A DNA stretch of 25,100 nucleotides from JACMQW01 sp964536965 (GCA_964536965.1 CAZIAL010000048.1:1-25100); one strand, 5' to 3'; positions 7,494 to 15,638 are shown, counted from the stretch's first letter. The notes: generated by a model from the sequence alone, not told the origin. Numbers and translations: made by a program.

Positions 7494-8306
7494 TCATTTC
7501 CCGACCGCCGCCGCCTCTCGATAGGAGATGAAGAGTCCATCCCGGTCCTTCTGGGCGACCGGGTATGCGGGCCAACGCGTGCGTTCCCGTGCCCTCTTTA
7601 AAGCCTGGATCTCATGCCGCCAGAAGCGGCGAACGGCATGGAGTAAGTCTTGAGTTTCCTTCGCTCGGGCCCGCGCTCCCGGGCGCTCCAGCAGAAGGAG
7701 CGAGAGTTCTTCGATCGCGGCGAAGTCGTCGCCTCGAAAGAAGCTCTCGCAGCGCACGATCCATTCCGAAGGAATCTGGCGAAAAACGTAGAGGTACCCT
7801 TTCCCTTCGGATTTTTCCCGGCGCCCGTGGCCGATCGTCCCGAGAAGTTCTCGAAGCGCGAAGAAGCCTTCCTTCGTACGCTGGCGAGAGCGAAACGAGC
7901 CGTGAAACTGGAAATCGGGATAGGCTTCCGGGGTCGTCGTATAACAGAGCGAGAGCCGGTCCGCGTCGCGCCGAGTTCCGACCAGCGGATAGAGAAAGAA
8001 AAACGCGCCCGCCACGTTCCATTTGGGCCGAAGCGACTGGATGGCCTCATTTTCTCGCCGAAGCGCATCGAACTCGGTCTCACAGACTTCGAATTCAAGC
8101 CGGCAGGCTTCTTTGACGATTTTCCGCATCTTTGCGTGCGCCTTTCGTCGGCGCGCGTTGCGGTACTGGGCGAGACGTCGACGAAGATTTTTCGCTTTTC
8201 CGACGTAGATGACTCCCCCGTCCGCGTTAAAAAAACGATAGATGCCGGGCGCCGCCGGCAGAGACGCGAAAAACTCCACGCCGAATCGTTGATCAAATGT
8301 TTTCAT
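7494..8306 (-). CDS. Stand-alone GIY-YIG nuclease domain protein (UvrC/Cho-like N-terminus)
   Basis: A 270-residue cytosolic protein. Residues 1-100 match the UvrC-type GIY-YIG fold: PGIYRFF (20-26), VIYVGKAKNLRRRL (32-45) and, 40 residues on, the catalytic-type Glu in ALRRENEAIQSLRPKWN (81-97), Glu85. Such domains make one metal-dependent nick in DNA. The remaining 170 residues hold no UvrC RNase-H-like or helix-hairpin-helix domain that I can see; they contain FFFLYPLVGTRRDADRLSL (102-120) and a basic C-terminal half, so the protein is not UvrC itself and resembles Cho or the GIY-YIG part of polymerase-epsilon fusions. It stands alone between the membrane hydrolase pair and the histidine kinase, which is transcribed away from it. 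A repair role is an inference from the family. Confidence 0.82.
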   Translation of the reverse strand: MKTFDQRFGVEFFASLPAAPGIYRFFNADGGVIYVGKAKNLRRRLAQYRNARRRKAHAKMRKIVKEACRLEFEVCETEFDALRRENEAIQSLRPKWNVAGAFFFLYPLVGTRRDADRLSLCYTTTPEAYPDFQFHGSFRSRQRTKEGFFALRELLGTIGHGRREKSEGKGYLYVFRQIPSEWIVRCESFFRGDDFAAIEELSLLLLERPGARARAKETQDLLHAVRRFWRHEIQALKRARERTRWPAYPVAQKDRDGLFISYREAAAVGK

Positions 8307-8505
8307 CCCACTCGCGCCCCCTTTCTCATCCTAGAGGCACTCGCCACGGGGCACAATAGGTGAAGGATCTGGGCGAGATGCGGCAAAGGGGTACTAGACC
8401 CTCGGCACCTCCCTTGCTATCTCCGAAGGAGAAGAAGCAGAAGGAGACCCCCTGGGCGAACCCGAGACAGTCCGAGCCACCGTCGACGATCGATTCCGCC
8501 TCCTG

Positions 8506-10587
8506 GTGGATTCATTGCGGGATTGCGCCATCTTCATGCTCGATCCCCTCGGCCGAGTCATTACTTGGAGCCGCGGTTCCGAAGATCTTTTTGGCTATTC
8601 GACGAAGGAGATCCTCGGCCGGCCTGTTTCCGTTCTCTATACGGCGGAGGAAAACCAGTGGGGCAAACCCGAATCAGAACGCGAAGAGGCGGCCACGCGT
8701 GGGCACTTCGAAGAGGAAGGCTGGCGCATCCGAAAGGATGGTCGCCGTTTCTGGGCCTTGGCGACTCTGAGTCCCGTCACGAGTTCGGAAGGAAGATTCG
8801 TGGGCTTTTCCCTCGTCGTGCGGGAGCTCACGGAACGTCGGGTCGCGGAAAATTCGCTCCGCGACGCCAATACGAAACTCGAGGCCCAGACAGAAGAACT
8901 ACTGAAGTCCCAGATTTTCCTCGATTCGATGATCGAGGAGCTGCCCCATATGGTTTTCGTGAAGGAAGCCCAAGACCTCCGCTTCGTCCGATTCAACAAA
9001 GCGGGCGAAGAACTTCTGGGCCATCCACGCTCGAGCCTCTTGGGCAAGAATGACTACGATCTCTTCCCGAAGGAGCAAGCCGATCATTTCACCTCGAAGG
9101 ACCGGGTCGTGCTGTCCGGGAACAAAGTCGTGGACATCCCCGAAGAATTTATCCAGACGCCGCGCGGACGCCGGATTCTCCATACCCGGAAAATCCCGAT
9201 TTTCGGCCCGAACGGGGAGCCGGAGTACTTGCTCGGAGTTTCCGAGGACATTACGGAGTGGAAAACCGCGGAAGCCGAACGGCTGGCGGCGATCCGTGAG
9301 GCCGCCGCGCTGGAAGAGCGGGAACGCGCAACCCAGCGCACGGCCTTTTTAGCCGAGGCCAGCACGGTGCTCGCCTCGTCGCTGGACTACCAGGCGAATA
9401 TTCGCAAGCTCGTGAGCCTCGCCGTTCCCATTCTCGCGGACTGGTGCACTGTTTCGATCATCGAAAACGGAGTGGAGCGTCGGGTCGCCGTCGGGCACCA
9501 CGATCCCGAAAAACAGCGCATTCTCGAACGCATGCATGAGGAATATCCGATCGAGGCCGATCCGAACGGAATGATCAACGAAGTCCTTCGAACGGGCCAT
9601 GCTCGCATCGTCCGCGAAGTCCACGACGAAGACCTCCAGCGAGCCGCGCGTGACGTTCGCCATCTGGAATTCATGCGCGAGCTCGGTTGCGTTTCCTCGA
9701 TGCTGATCCCCATCGAGGCGCGGGGGAAAATTCACGGTGCGATCGCCTTGGTTTCCTCGAATCCATCCCGGCTCTACGACGATCATGACGTCGCGCTCGG
9801 AATGGAGCTGGGTCGGCGCGCCGCCGTGGCGATCGACAATGCCTCGCTCTACGAGGCCGCGCAGAAGGCGATTCGCGCCCGCGATGAGTTTCTTTCCATC
9901 GCTTCGCACGAGCTGAAAACTCCGATTACTTCGCTCAAACTCCAGATCCAGGTCGCCCGTAGAAATACCCGCCCCGCCGAGGGAATTTCCCCTCCCCCGG
10001 TAAAACTCGCGAAGATGCTCGACCTTTGCTCCACGCAAGTCACCCGGCTAACGGCGCTGATCGACGATCTTCTCGACATTTCACGGATCGAGTCGGGACG
10101 GCTCGCCTTCCGTTTCGATAAAATCGATTTCGCGTCCGTGGTTCGGGAATCCGTGGAGCGATATCAGGACCATATGATCTCCGCCGGCAGCTCCGTTAAA
10201 CTGATGATCGCCGGACCGCACTGGATCGAAGGCGATCGTTTTCGGCTTGAGCAAGTCGTCCTGAATCTTCTCTCGAACGCGGCCAAGTACGCGCCCAAGA
10301 GCCCGGTCGAGATTCGCGTGGAAGAGAAGGACGACCAGACCATCCGCCTGGCCTGCCGGGATTTCGGTCCCGGCATTCCATCCGACAAGCTCGACAGGAT
10401 TTTCGAAAGATTCGAACGGGTCGTGACGACGGGATACACCAGTGGGCTCGGTCTCGGCCTCTACATTACCCGCGAGATCGTCGTCGCCCATCAGGGGCGC
10501 ATCTACGCGGAAAGCGAGATCGGAAGCGGCGCTACTTTTTACGTCGAGCTCCCCAAAGCGCTCACGACCTCCGCATCCTCCACCTGA
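8506..10587 (+). CDS. Sensor histidine kinase, PAS-PAS-GAF-HisKA-HATPase
   Basis: A 693-residue (from GTG 8506) cytosolic sensor kinase with no membrane segment. Order: PAS (about 1-110; CAIFMLDPLGRVITWSRG), a short coiled coil (112-140), a second PAS with a PAC tail (about 140-258), a linker coil, GAF (about 290-450), HisKA with phospho-acceptor His468 in ASHELKTPIT, and HATPase_c with NLLSNAAKYA (587-596), DFGPGIP, a FERFER box and GLGLGLYI (647-654). No receiver domain follows and no response regulator is adjacent, so the partner is elsewhere. The frame stays open upstream to a TAG at 8395, and the upstream residues DDRFRLL complete the usual PAS N-terminus, so the true start is probably earlier: the only in-frame candidate is CTG 8452, with AAGGAG at 8441-8446. 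The 3' end overlaps the convergent phosphoribosyltransferase gene by 49 bases. Confidence 0.93.
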   Translation: MDSLRDCAIFMLDPLGRVITWSRGSEDLFGYSTKEILGRPVSVLYTAEENQWGKPESEREEAATRGHFEEEGWRIRKDGRRFWALATLSPVTSSEGRFVGFSLVVRELTERRVAENSLRDANTKLEAQTEELLKSQIFLDSMIEELPHMVFVKEAQDLRFVRFNKAGEELLGHPRSSLLGKNDYDLFPKEQADHFTSKDRVVLSGNKVVDIPEEFIQTPRGRRILHTRKIPIFGPNGEPEYLLGVSEDITEWKTAEAERLAAIREAAALEERERATQRTAFLAEASTVLASSLDYQANIRKLVSLAVPILADWCTVSIIENGVERRVAVGHHDPEKQRILERMHEEYPIEADPNGMINEVLRTGHARIVREVHDEDLQRAARDVRHLEFMRELGCVSSMLIPIEARGKIHGAIALVSSNPSRLYDDHDVALGMELGRRAAVAIDNASLYEAAQKAIRARDEFLSIASHELKTPITSLKLQIQVARRNTRPAEGISPPPVKLAKMLDLCSTQVTRLTALIDDLLDISRIESGRLAFRFDKIDFASVVRESVERYQDHMISAGSSVKLMIAGPHWIEGDRFRLEQVVLNLLSNAAKYAPKSPVEIRVEEKDDQTIRLACRDFGPGIPSDKLDRIFERFERVVTTGYTSGLGLGLYITREIVVAHQGRIYAESEIGSGATFYVELPKALTTSASST

Positions 10588-11192
10588 GGGAAATAATCGT
10601 AATACTGGCCGACCGAGCCGAAACTTTTGGGCACATGGAGCGCCCGGACCTCGGCGCCTTCTCTCCAGAGCGCGTTGCGGGCACTCGCACTGACGACCGG
10701 GCAAGCCACCGTGATGCTTCGCGGGCCGCGGGCCCGCACGGCGCGAACTCCCGCCAGCATCGTCGCGCCGGTCGCGATCCCGTCGTCCACGATCAGTACT
10801 TCCTTACCCCGCACGTCGAGCGGCGGCCGTCCCTCGGTGAAACGTTGCCGGGATTCCAGAAGCTGGGCACGGATCCGCTTCGCTTCCCGATCGAGATATT
10901 CCGCGCTCACGCCGACGGCGGCCGCGCCTTCGGAAAGAAAAATTCCGCCGGCTTCGTCCACCGCCGCCACGGCATACTCCGGCGAACGCGGATGTCCGAT
11001 CTTTTTCACGAGAAGGACGTCGAGCTTCCCTCCGAGCGCATCGGCGATCCGCCGGGACATGGGTACCGCTCCACGCGGGATCGCCAAAACGATCGGGGAT
11101 TTTCCTTTCAGTTCGCTCAGCAGTCCGACGAGCTCTTCGCTCGCATCGTCACGGTCGCGAAAACGGGATCGACGCGCCTCAGCCAAGTCCAA
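10539..11192 (-). CDS. Phosphoribosyltransferase-domain protein
   Basis: A protein of about 217 residues with a type I phosphoribosyltransferase fold. VLIVDDGIATGATM (132-145) is the PRPP-binding loop, AIPRGAVPMSRRIADAL (37-53) the first strand-helix with the usual PRG, and VKKIGHPRSPEYAVAAV (62-78) the segment typical of this uncharacterised subgroup, which is often found beside stress or dienelactone-hydrolase genes. The base or nucleoside substrate is unknown. The given start is a TTG at 11192, which overlaps the BON gene by 14 bases; family members usually begin near the RFRDRDDASEEL stretch (10-21), so the start is plausible but the ribosome site is weak. The stop lies inside the histidine kinase end (49-base convergent overlap). 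Probably translated from the BON-gene transcript. Confidence 0.85.
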   Translation of the reverse strand: MDLAEARRSRFRDRDDASEELVGLLSELKGKSPIVLAIPRGAVPMSRRIADALGGKLDVLLVKKIGHPRSPEYAVAAVDEAGGIFLSEGAAAVGVSAEYLDREAKRIRAQLLESRQRFTEGRPPLDVRGKEVLIVDDGIATGATMLAGVRAVRARGPRSITVACPVVSASARNALWREGAEVRALHVPKSFGSVGQYYDYFPQVEDAEVVSALGSST

Positions 11193-11790
11193 GCCGGTTT
11201 TCCACGCCTTCCACCCCGGGGACGGACTGGACCGCTTCTTCGATCGCCGCGCTCATTTCCGCGTCGAGAACCGTACCCGTGAGGGTGACGAGGCCGTCTT
11301 CGACCTGGGCGTTGACATCGTCGGCGACCAGGGACCGGTCCCGCGTGAAGAGATCGAGGATCTCTTCGCGAATTCGATCGTCCATGCTTCCTTCCGAACG
11401 CGCGCGAACGGAGTCCGACTCCATCGGCGTCGCGAAATCTTGATCGATCCCCGGCGCACCGCCGCGCCGATCCTGGAAGTCGCGGCTATAGCGGAAGAAG
11501 TCGTTCCGGAACTGAGCGTCGAAATTTCCCCTCGTTTCGCCGGGGCGATCGAGCATCTCGCCGCTGGTGTACTCCTGGAGGTCTTCATCGTACTGCTCCT
11601 GCGGATCCGTCATGTACTCGGGATCATCGTCTCGGACGGGCAGATGGGCGAACTCGGCGAAAAAATCGACGGAACCTTCTCCGGATTTTTTTCTGCGAGT
11701 AGCCTTCCTGGCCGCCTTTCCGATGATGCCGGGCGCCGGAAGCGCGGTTTTCTGAGGGGGCATGATTCGGGAAGGGTCAACGGTCGCCAT
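11179..11790 (-). CDS. BON-domain protein
   Basis: A 203-residue soluble protein without a signal peptide. Residues 1-45 are basic (KAARKATRRKK), 46-135 are acidic, aromatic and low in predicted structure with many Asp, Arg and Gln, and 136-203 form a single BON domain: IREEILDLF at the start, then VNAQVEDGLVTLTGTVLDAE and AIEEAVQSVPGVEGVENRL. BON domains bind lipids or membranes and appear in OsmY-like stress proteins and in secretin-type proteins; without an export signal this one likely acts in the cytoplasm. The ATG at 11790 has GGAGA 8 bases upstream. It is the first gene of a pair with the phosphoribosyltransferase, and is divergent from the MFS transporter across 167 bases. A stress role is inferred from the domain only. 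Confidence 0.8.
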   Translation of the reverse strand: MATVDPSRIMPPQKTALPAPGIIGKAARKATRRKKSGEGSVDFFAEFAHLPVRDDDPEYMTDPQEQYDEDLQEYTSGEMLDRPGETRGNFDAQFRNDFFRYSRDFQDRRGGAPGIDQDFATPMESDSVRARSEGSMDDRIREEILDLFTRDRSLVADDVNAQVEDGLVTLTGTVLDAEMSAAIEEAVQSVPGVEGVENRLGLG

Positions 11791-11957
11791 AAATGAGTCT
11801 CCACGGTTTCCACCGTTCAGGTGGGGGTTTCACGGGCCACATGACCGAATGAGCAAATTGCATGCCTCGTGCGGCGGGACTTAAAGAAGCGAAATGAATT
11901 TGACGGTCTCGGCGACATTCCTGGCTTTCCCGCTTTTTCCTTTTTAATCTCTCGCTC

Positions 11958-13199
11958 ATGCCCAGTTCACCGAAACTCCGGAAGGCGAGCACGCTCTTCA
12001 TTTTCATCACGCTCGCGATCGACGCGATCGGGCTGGGAATCGTCATCCCCGTCTTGCCGGACGTCGTCCGTAAATTCGTGAGCGATGAAACTTCGGTCTC
12101 GCGGATCTTCGGATTCTTCATCGCGACTTACGCGCTTCTCCAGTTCTTCAGCTCGCCGCTTCTCGGACGACTTTCGGATCGATTCGGGCGGCGGCCCGTA
12201 CTTCTCTTGTCGTTGCTCGGGTCCGCGATCGACTACATCTTCATGGCGTTCGCCCCGACGCTTCCCCTTCTCTTCCTTGGACGAGTGATCTCGGGAATCA
12301 GCGGAGCGAGCTTTACCGTTGCCGGGGCTTACATCGCCGACATCAGCGATGATACGAATCGCTCGAAGAATTTCGGCGTGATCGGAGCAGGCTTCGGCAT
12401 TGGATTCATCCTGGGACCCGCGATCGGCGGACTGCTTGCTTCGCACGGAACCGAGATGCCGTTTCTAGCGGCGGCGGCCTTTAATTTCCTGAATTTCCTC
12501 TTCGGATTCTTCGTCCTCCCGGAATCCCTTCCCCGCGAAAAGCGACGGCCGTTCGAGGGAAAAGTCTTGAACCCCTTTCGCTCGCTCGGCGTCCTGGCCC
12601 GAATGCCCGGAGTGCGCGCATTGGTCACGGTTTTCGTTCTGATGAGTCTTGCCGGTCAGACGCACCCTTCGATGTGGACCCTTTACACCGAGCACCGCTA
12701 CGGTTGGAACGCGTCCCAAGTCGGGATCTCCCTGGCGGTGGTCGGGATTCTCAGCGCGTTCTCGCAGGGCGTCCTGACCGGGCCGCTCGTGCGCCGGTTC
12801 GGCGAACGAAGAGTCTGCACCTGGGGGTGCATCGGCGAAGCCATTGGCTTTACGCTCTTCGGCTTAGCGACGACGGGGACGATGCTTTACGCCGTCCTGA
12901 TTTTCTCCTCGATCTTCTGGGCAGCGCATCCCGCGCTCCAGGCACTGATCACTCGCGATATCCCGACGAACGAGCAAGGCGAAATGCAAGGCGCGCTCAT
13001 GAGTCTGGCCAACCTGACTTCCATCGCGAACCCGGTGATCATGACGACCCTTTTCGCCGCGACCTCGAACCCGAGCGCCTGGACCTATCTCCCCGGCTCT
13101 CCCTATTTGTTGGCCGGCGGATTCTTCTTCGTCGGCTGGCTGGTCATGATGGGGTGGGAGCGACGCCACCGGGAAGTCACGCCGCTCCCCTCGCTCTAA
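11958..13199 (+). CDS. MFS transporter, drug:H+ antiporter type (TetA-like)
   Basis: A 413-residue inner-membrane protein with about 12 hydrophobic segments in two sets of six, split by a charged loop around PESLPREKRRPFEGK. The motif-A loop GRLSDRFGRRP (70-80) lies between segments 2 and 3, and the first segment reads DAIGLGIVIPVLPDV (22-36), very like the TetA/DHA1 tetracycline-type exporters. Segment 5 contains GAGFGIGFILGPAIGG, the antiporter motif C. It should use proton influx to export a small molecule. No TetR-type regulator lies beside it, which differs from classical tetracycline determinants, so I do not call it a resistance gene. The start ATG lacks a clear Shine-Dalgarno. Its last bases overlap the small minus-strand gene at 13196. 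Confidence 0.88.
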   Translation: MPSSPKLRKASTLFIFITLAIDAIGLGIVIPVLPDVVRKFVSDETSVSRIFGFFIATYALLQFFSSPLLGRLSDRFGRRPVLLLSLLGSAIDYIFMAFAPTLPLLFLGRVISGISGASFTVAGAYIADISDDTNRSKNFGVIGAGFGIGFILGPAIGGLLASHGTEMPFLAAAAFNFLNFLFGFFVLPESLPREKRRPFEGKVLNPFRSLGVLARMPGVRALVTVFVLMSLAGQTHPSMWTLYTEHRYGWNASQVGISLAVVGILSAFSQGVLTGPLVRRFGERRVCTWGCIGEAIGFTLFGLATTGTMLYAVLIFSSIFWAAHPALQALITRDIPTNEQGEMQGALMSLANLTSIANPVIMTTLFAATSNPSAWTYLPGSPYLLAGGFFFVGWLVMMGWERRHREVTPLPSL

Positions 13200-13381
13200 A
13201 TTCGAATTCGGACGTTCGCGAAGTAGCCTCGGTGGTGGGCACGCGAGTAACAGATGTGAAGCGCGGCCGCGACGAGCATTACACTGGAAGTCAGCATCAA
13301 GGGTGACATCCGCGAATGCAATCCGATCGCCCCGATCGCCAGAAACAAAAACGGTCTCAGTTCATAGAACCATTTCTCCAT
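13196..13381 (-). CDS. Small membrane protein, 61 residues
   Basis: A short frame of 61 residues starting MEKWFYELRPFLFLAIGAIG. It has two hydrophobic segments (about 9-22 and 27-44) and a basic C-terminus with two His and several Arg, the pattern of a small two-pass inner-membrane protein. The ATG at 13381 is preceded by AGGGGG with 7 bases spacing, which favours it over the longer open frame that begins at 13537 and whose extra N-terminal part looks non-coding. The 3' end overlaps the MFS stop by four bases, tail to tail. I do not recognise a family; it could still be a chance frame, though the ribosome site and the hydrophobic pattern argue for a real gene. Confidence 0.5.
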   Translation of the reverse strand: MEKWFYELRPFLFLAIGAIGLHSRMSPLMLTSSVMLVAAALHICYSRAHHRGYFANVRIRI

Positions 13382-13585
13382 CGAAAACCCCCTGGGACAT
13401 CGCCCGCAGAATACTGAAGCAAGAAGGCGCCCCTGACACACCCCTGGAAACACGGCGCTTTTTCGCGCGAAGCGGCGATCCACTGTCGAGGAAATGGACA
13501 GGCTGACGGAATAGGGCCGCGGCGGACGACAAAACAAGAAGAGGAAAGCATTTCAAGCCACACCCAACCTTGGTATGGAAGGATC

Positions 13586-14182
13586 ATGCGAACAAGTTTC
13601 TTGGCGCCGACGGTTTTCGCCATTCTGACGGTGATGTCCGTCCCGACGCTCGCGCCCGCAACCCCGTCGACTCTTCCTTTATCGACGCCGATGACCTTGC
13701 CGATCGTCTTCGGGCAGGGCACGGAGCTGACGATCGATCCCGGGCGGACCGCCCGCGGGTGGGTCTTCGTTTTTCTTTCCGCCCGCTGTCCATGTTCGGC
13801 GAGCCACGAAGGGAAGCTTCGCCAGCTCGCCGCTGAATTTGCTCCACGGGGATTCGCCTTCGTCGGCATTCACGCCAACGCCGATGAAACCCGGGCGGAG
13901 GCCCGAAAACATTTTGAGGAGTCCCGTCTCGGGTTCCCCGTGGTCCGGGATGACGGGAAACTGGCGGACGCTCTAGGCGCCCTAAAGACTCCACATGTCT
14001 TCGTCATTTCAAAGGAGCGAAATCTTCTCTATGCAGGCGGCGTGGACGACAGTAAAGATGCTGCCCGCGCGAAGAAGGAATTTCTACGCGACGCCCTCAT
14101 CCAGATCACGGCCGGCGAAGTCCCGCAGGTTCGCGAAACCCGCACCCTCGGGTGCATGATCAAAAGGAAGCCTCCGCTATGA
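13586..14182 (+). CDS. Exported redoxin/thioredoxin-fold protein with CPC motif
   Basis: A 198-residue AhpC/TSA-type redoxin. A hydrophobic N-terminus (residues 6-25, ending near APA) points to export to the periplasm. The strand WVFVFLSARCPCSASHE (59-75) holds the active-site-like Cys68 and Cys70 (CPC in place of the usual CxxC), followed by a helix, FAFVGIHANADET, LGFPVVRDDGKLADALGA, and the cis-Pro-type KTPHVFVI. A third conserved-looking cysteine, Cys190, sits in the tail TRTLGCMIKR, which could resolve a disulfide or bind a metal or haem. I recall related redoxin proteins with the same CPCS and C-terminal GCxIKR. The ATG follows GGAAGGA closely. The stop overlaps the next ATG (ATGA), so it is the first gene of a coupled three-gene operon. 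Exact reaction unknown. Confidence 0.82.
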   Translation: MRTSFLAPTVFAILTVMSVPTLAPATPSTLPLSTPMTLPIVFGQGTELTIDPGRTARGWVFVFLSARCPCSASHEGKLRQLAAEFAPRGFAFVGIHANADETRAEARKHFEESRLGFPVVRDDGKLADALGALKTPHVFVISKERNLLYAGGVDDSKDAARAKKEFLRDALIQITAGEVPQVRETRTLGCMIKRKPPL

Positions 14183-14667
14183 TCCGCAATCTGATCCCGA
14201 TCACCTCTTTGGTTCTCGCTCTGACCGCTTGCGTGGATTCACCCCTGCTTCGTCACACAAACGCCAGCCACGGAACTCGGGATCGGCTTGGCCAGAACGA
14301 TCCGCGCTGCCCACTTTCGTTTCCCAAAGCCGGACTCTGCGCATCCCTCATCTGGGAAACTCTCCCGAGCGACGAAGCCCGGGGATCGTTTCTCCTCCGC
14401 TTCTGGGATGCCAAAACCGCGACCGAGCACGGTCCTTACATCACTCCCGCGGATTCGGCATTCGTGAAACTCTGGATGCCGTCGATGGGACACGGCTCCT
14501 CTCCAGTGACGGTCGCACCGGTGACCGATTCGGGAAATCTTCCGATCCCGGGGATGTTCCGCGCGACCGAAGTTTTCTTCGTTATGGGTGGCGAATGGGA
14601 AATCTGGATCCAACTGCGGCACGAAAAGACGGTCCGTGAGCAGGCAAAGGTCGATTTCTCCGCATGA
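14179..14667 (+). CDS. Lipoprotein with YtkA/FixH-like domain
   Basis: A 162-residue lipoprotein. The start at ATG 14179 overlaps the redoxin stop (ATGA) and has AAGGAAG upstream; it gives a clean lipoprotein signal, SLVLALTAC, with Cys18 as the lipid-modified residue. The body (about 58-160) reads as a small beta-sandwich: GSFLLRFWDA (69-78), FVKLWMPSMGHGSSPV (95-110) and GMFRATEVFFVMGGEWEIWI (125-144). This Met/His pattern (MPSMGHG) followed by a FxMGGxW strand is that of the YtkA and FixH periplasmic domains, which turn up in copper or cytochrome oxidase clusters. Two further cysteines (Cys44, Cys54) may pair or bind metal. Middle gene of the three-gene operon; its stop again overlaps the next ATG. 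Metal binding is an inference. Confidence 0.75.
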   Translation: MIRNLIPITSLVLALTACVDSPLLRHTNASHGTRDRLGQNDPRCPLSFPKAGLCASLIWETLPSDEARGSFLLRFWDAKTATEHGPYITPADSAFVKLWMPSMGHGSSPVTVAPVTDSGNLPIPGMFRATEVFFVMGGEWEIWIQLRHEKTVREQAKVDFSA

Positions 14668-15629
14668 AGGCTCTCCTCGGCGCGCTTCTTCCTATCATAT
14701 TCCTCGCGTCAGGCGGGACCTTGGAGGCCGCTCCGTGCTGCGCCGGGAGCTCCTCGCTCCCGGCCCTGATCACCGGCGATGAAAGAGCGCAGTTCGCCGC
14801 CTCGTTTTCCCAGGGATCCGTGATTGGCGATGCCCCGAACGAAGGGATTCCCGTCTTCCGCGGGGCCGGCGAATCGGAGACCACCCAGACTTTAAAACTT
14901 TCCGGAGCCGGCCTCCTCAGCGATCGCTCCCAGGTCGGAGTGACGGGCACTTTCGCGTCGCGCGCATTCCATCGCGGTTCGGAGAACGCTACCGCGACTG
15001 CGCTGGGGGATACCTCCGTTGGATTCGCCTACGAGATCCTGCCCGAATGGAATTATTCGGCGTGGCGTCCTCGCGGTCACCTCTTCTTCGAGGCGACCCT
15101 TCCCACCGGGCGTTCCGTATACGAAGCCGAACGCCCCGGAATGGTCGATGCGACCGGGCGGGGGTTTTTCCGACTCGCGGTGGGCGGGGTTTTTACGAAG
15201 CGATTCGATCGCTGGGATCTGCTGGGGATCGGCGAGATCCATCGCTCGCTTCCTCGCACTTTCTCACCGACGACCGCCAATACGGAAGCGCTCGAGGTCG
15301 ACGCAGGTTTTGGCGCTTCGGCGGCAATCGGGGCCGGCTACAGTCCGGGCGGCGGACGGTGGCGCTTCGGTATACGACTCCAGCCCTCGTATGCGGAAGG
15401 GCGCGCCCTCACGACTTCGCCCGGCTCCGCCACCGCGAATCGGACTCGATCTCGGCCGGTCCGAGTCGTCGATACGAGCTTCGAGGCGAGCTGTCTCCTC
15501 GATGAAAACTCGGCGGGCACCTGGACCGCATTCGCATCCTACGTCGACCAAACGCTCCTCGGACCGGCCGCGAATACGACGTTGAATCGCGTCGTTTCGG
15601 TGGGAGTCCAGCGGCGATGGGATCGCTGA
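14664..15629 (+). CDS. Probable outer-membrane beta-barrel protein with CysCys N-terminus
   Basis: A 321-residue protein with a Sec signal peptide (1-23, cleavage near LEAA). The mature N-terminus starts with a vicinal cysteine pair, Cys25-Cys26, in APCCAGSSSLPALITGDERA (23-42), a segment I associate with a family of uncharacterised barrel-like proteins in similar operons. From about 43 on the sequence alternates polar and hydrophobic residues in short strands separated by Gly, Asn and Asp, with aromatic residues at strand ends (TKRFDRWDLLGIGEI, GGRWRFGIRLQPSYAEGR), and ends VVSVGVQRRWDR; this is the look of an outer-membrane barrel of about 12-14 strands, although the final residue is not Phe. 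Last gene of the operon; starts by ATGA overlap with the lipoprotein stop. It ends 9 bases before the convergent transglycosylase gene. Function unknown. Confidence 0.65.
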   Translation: MKALLGALLPIIFLASGGTLEAAPCCAGSSSLPALITGDERAQFAASFSQGSVIGDAPNEGIPVFRGAGESETTQTLKLSGAGLLSDRSQVGVTGTFASRAFHRGSENATATALGDTSVGFAYEILPEWNYSAWRPRGHLFFEATLPTGRSVYEAERPGMVDATGRGFFRLAVGGVFTKRFDRWDLLGIGEIHRSLPRTFSPTTANTEALEVDAGFGASAAIGAGYSPGGGRWRFGIRLQPSYAEGRALTTSPGSATANRTRSRPVRVVDTSFEASCLLDENSAGTWTAFASYVDQTLLGPAANTTLNRVVSVGVQRRWDR

Positions 15630-15638
15630 AGGCGAAAA

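Noticed and set aside
10627..11796. A 389-codon plus-strand frame opposite the BON and phosphoribosyltransferase genes
   Set aside because: Shadow frame; the minus-strand frames have the PRPP-loop and BON domain and good ribosome context.
11958..13199. Calling the MFS gene a tetracycline-resistance determinant
   Set aside because: Motifs fit the wider DHA1 group; there is no TetR-type regulator and no mobile element nearby, so drug specificity cannot be claimed.
13382..13537. Extra N-terminal 52 codons of the small membrane protein frame
   Set aside because: Composition is unlike the hydrophobic body, and a good AGGGGG ribosome site precedes the internal ATG at 13381.
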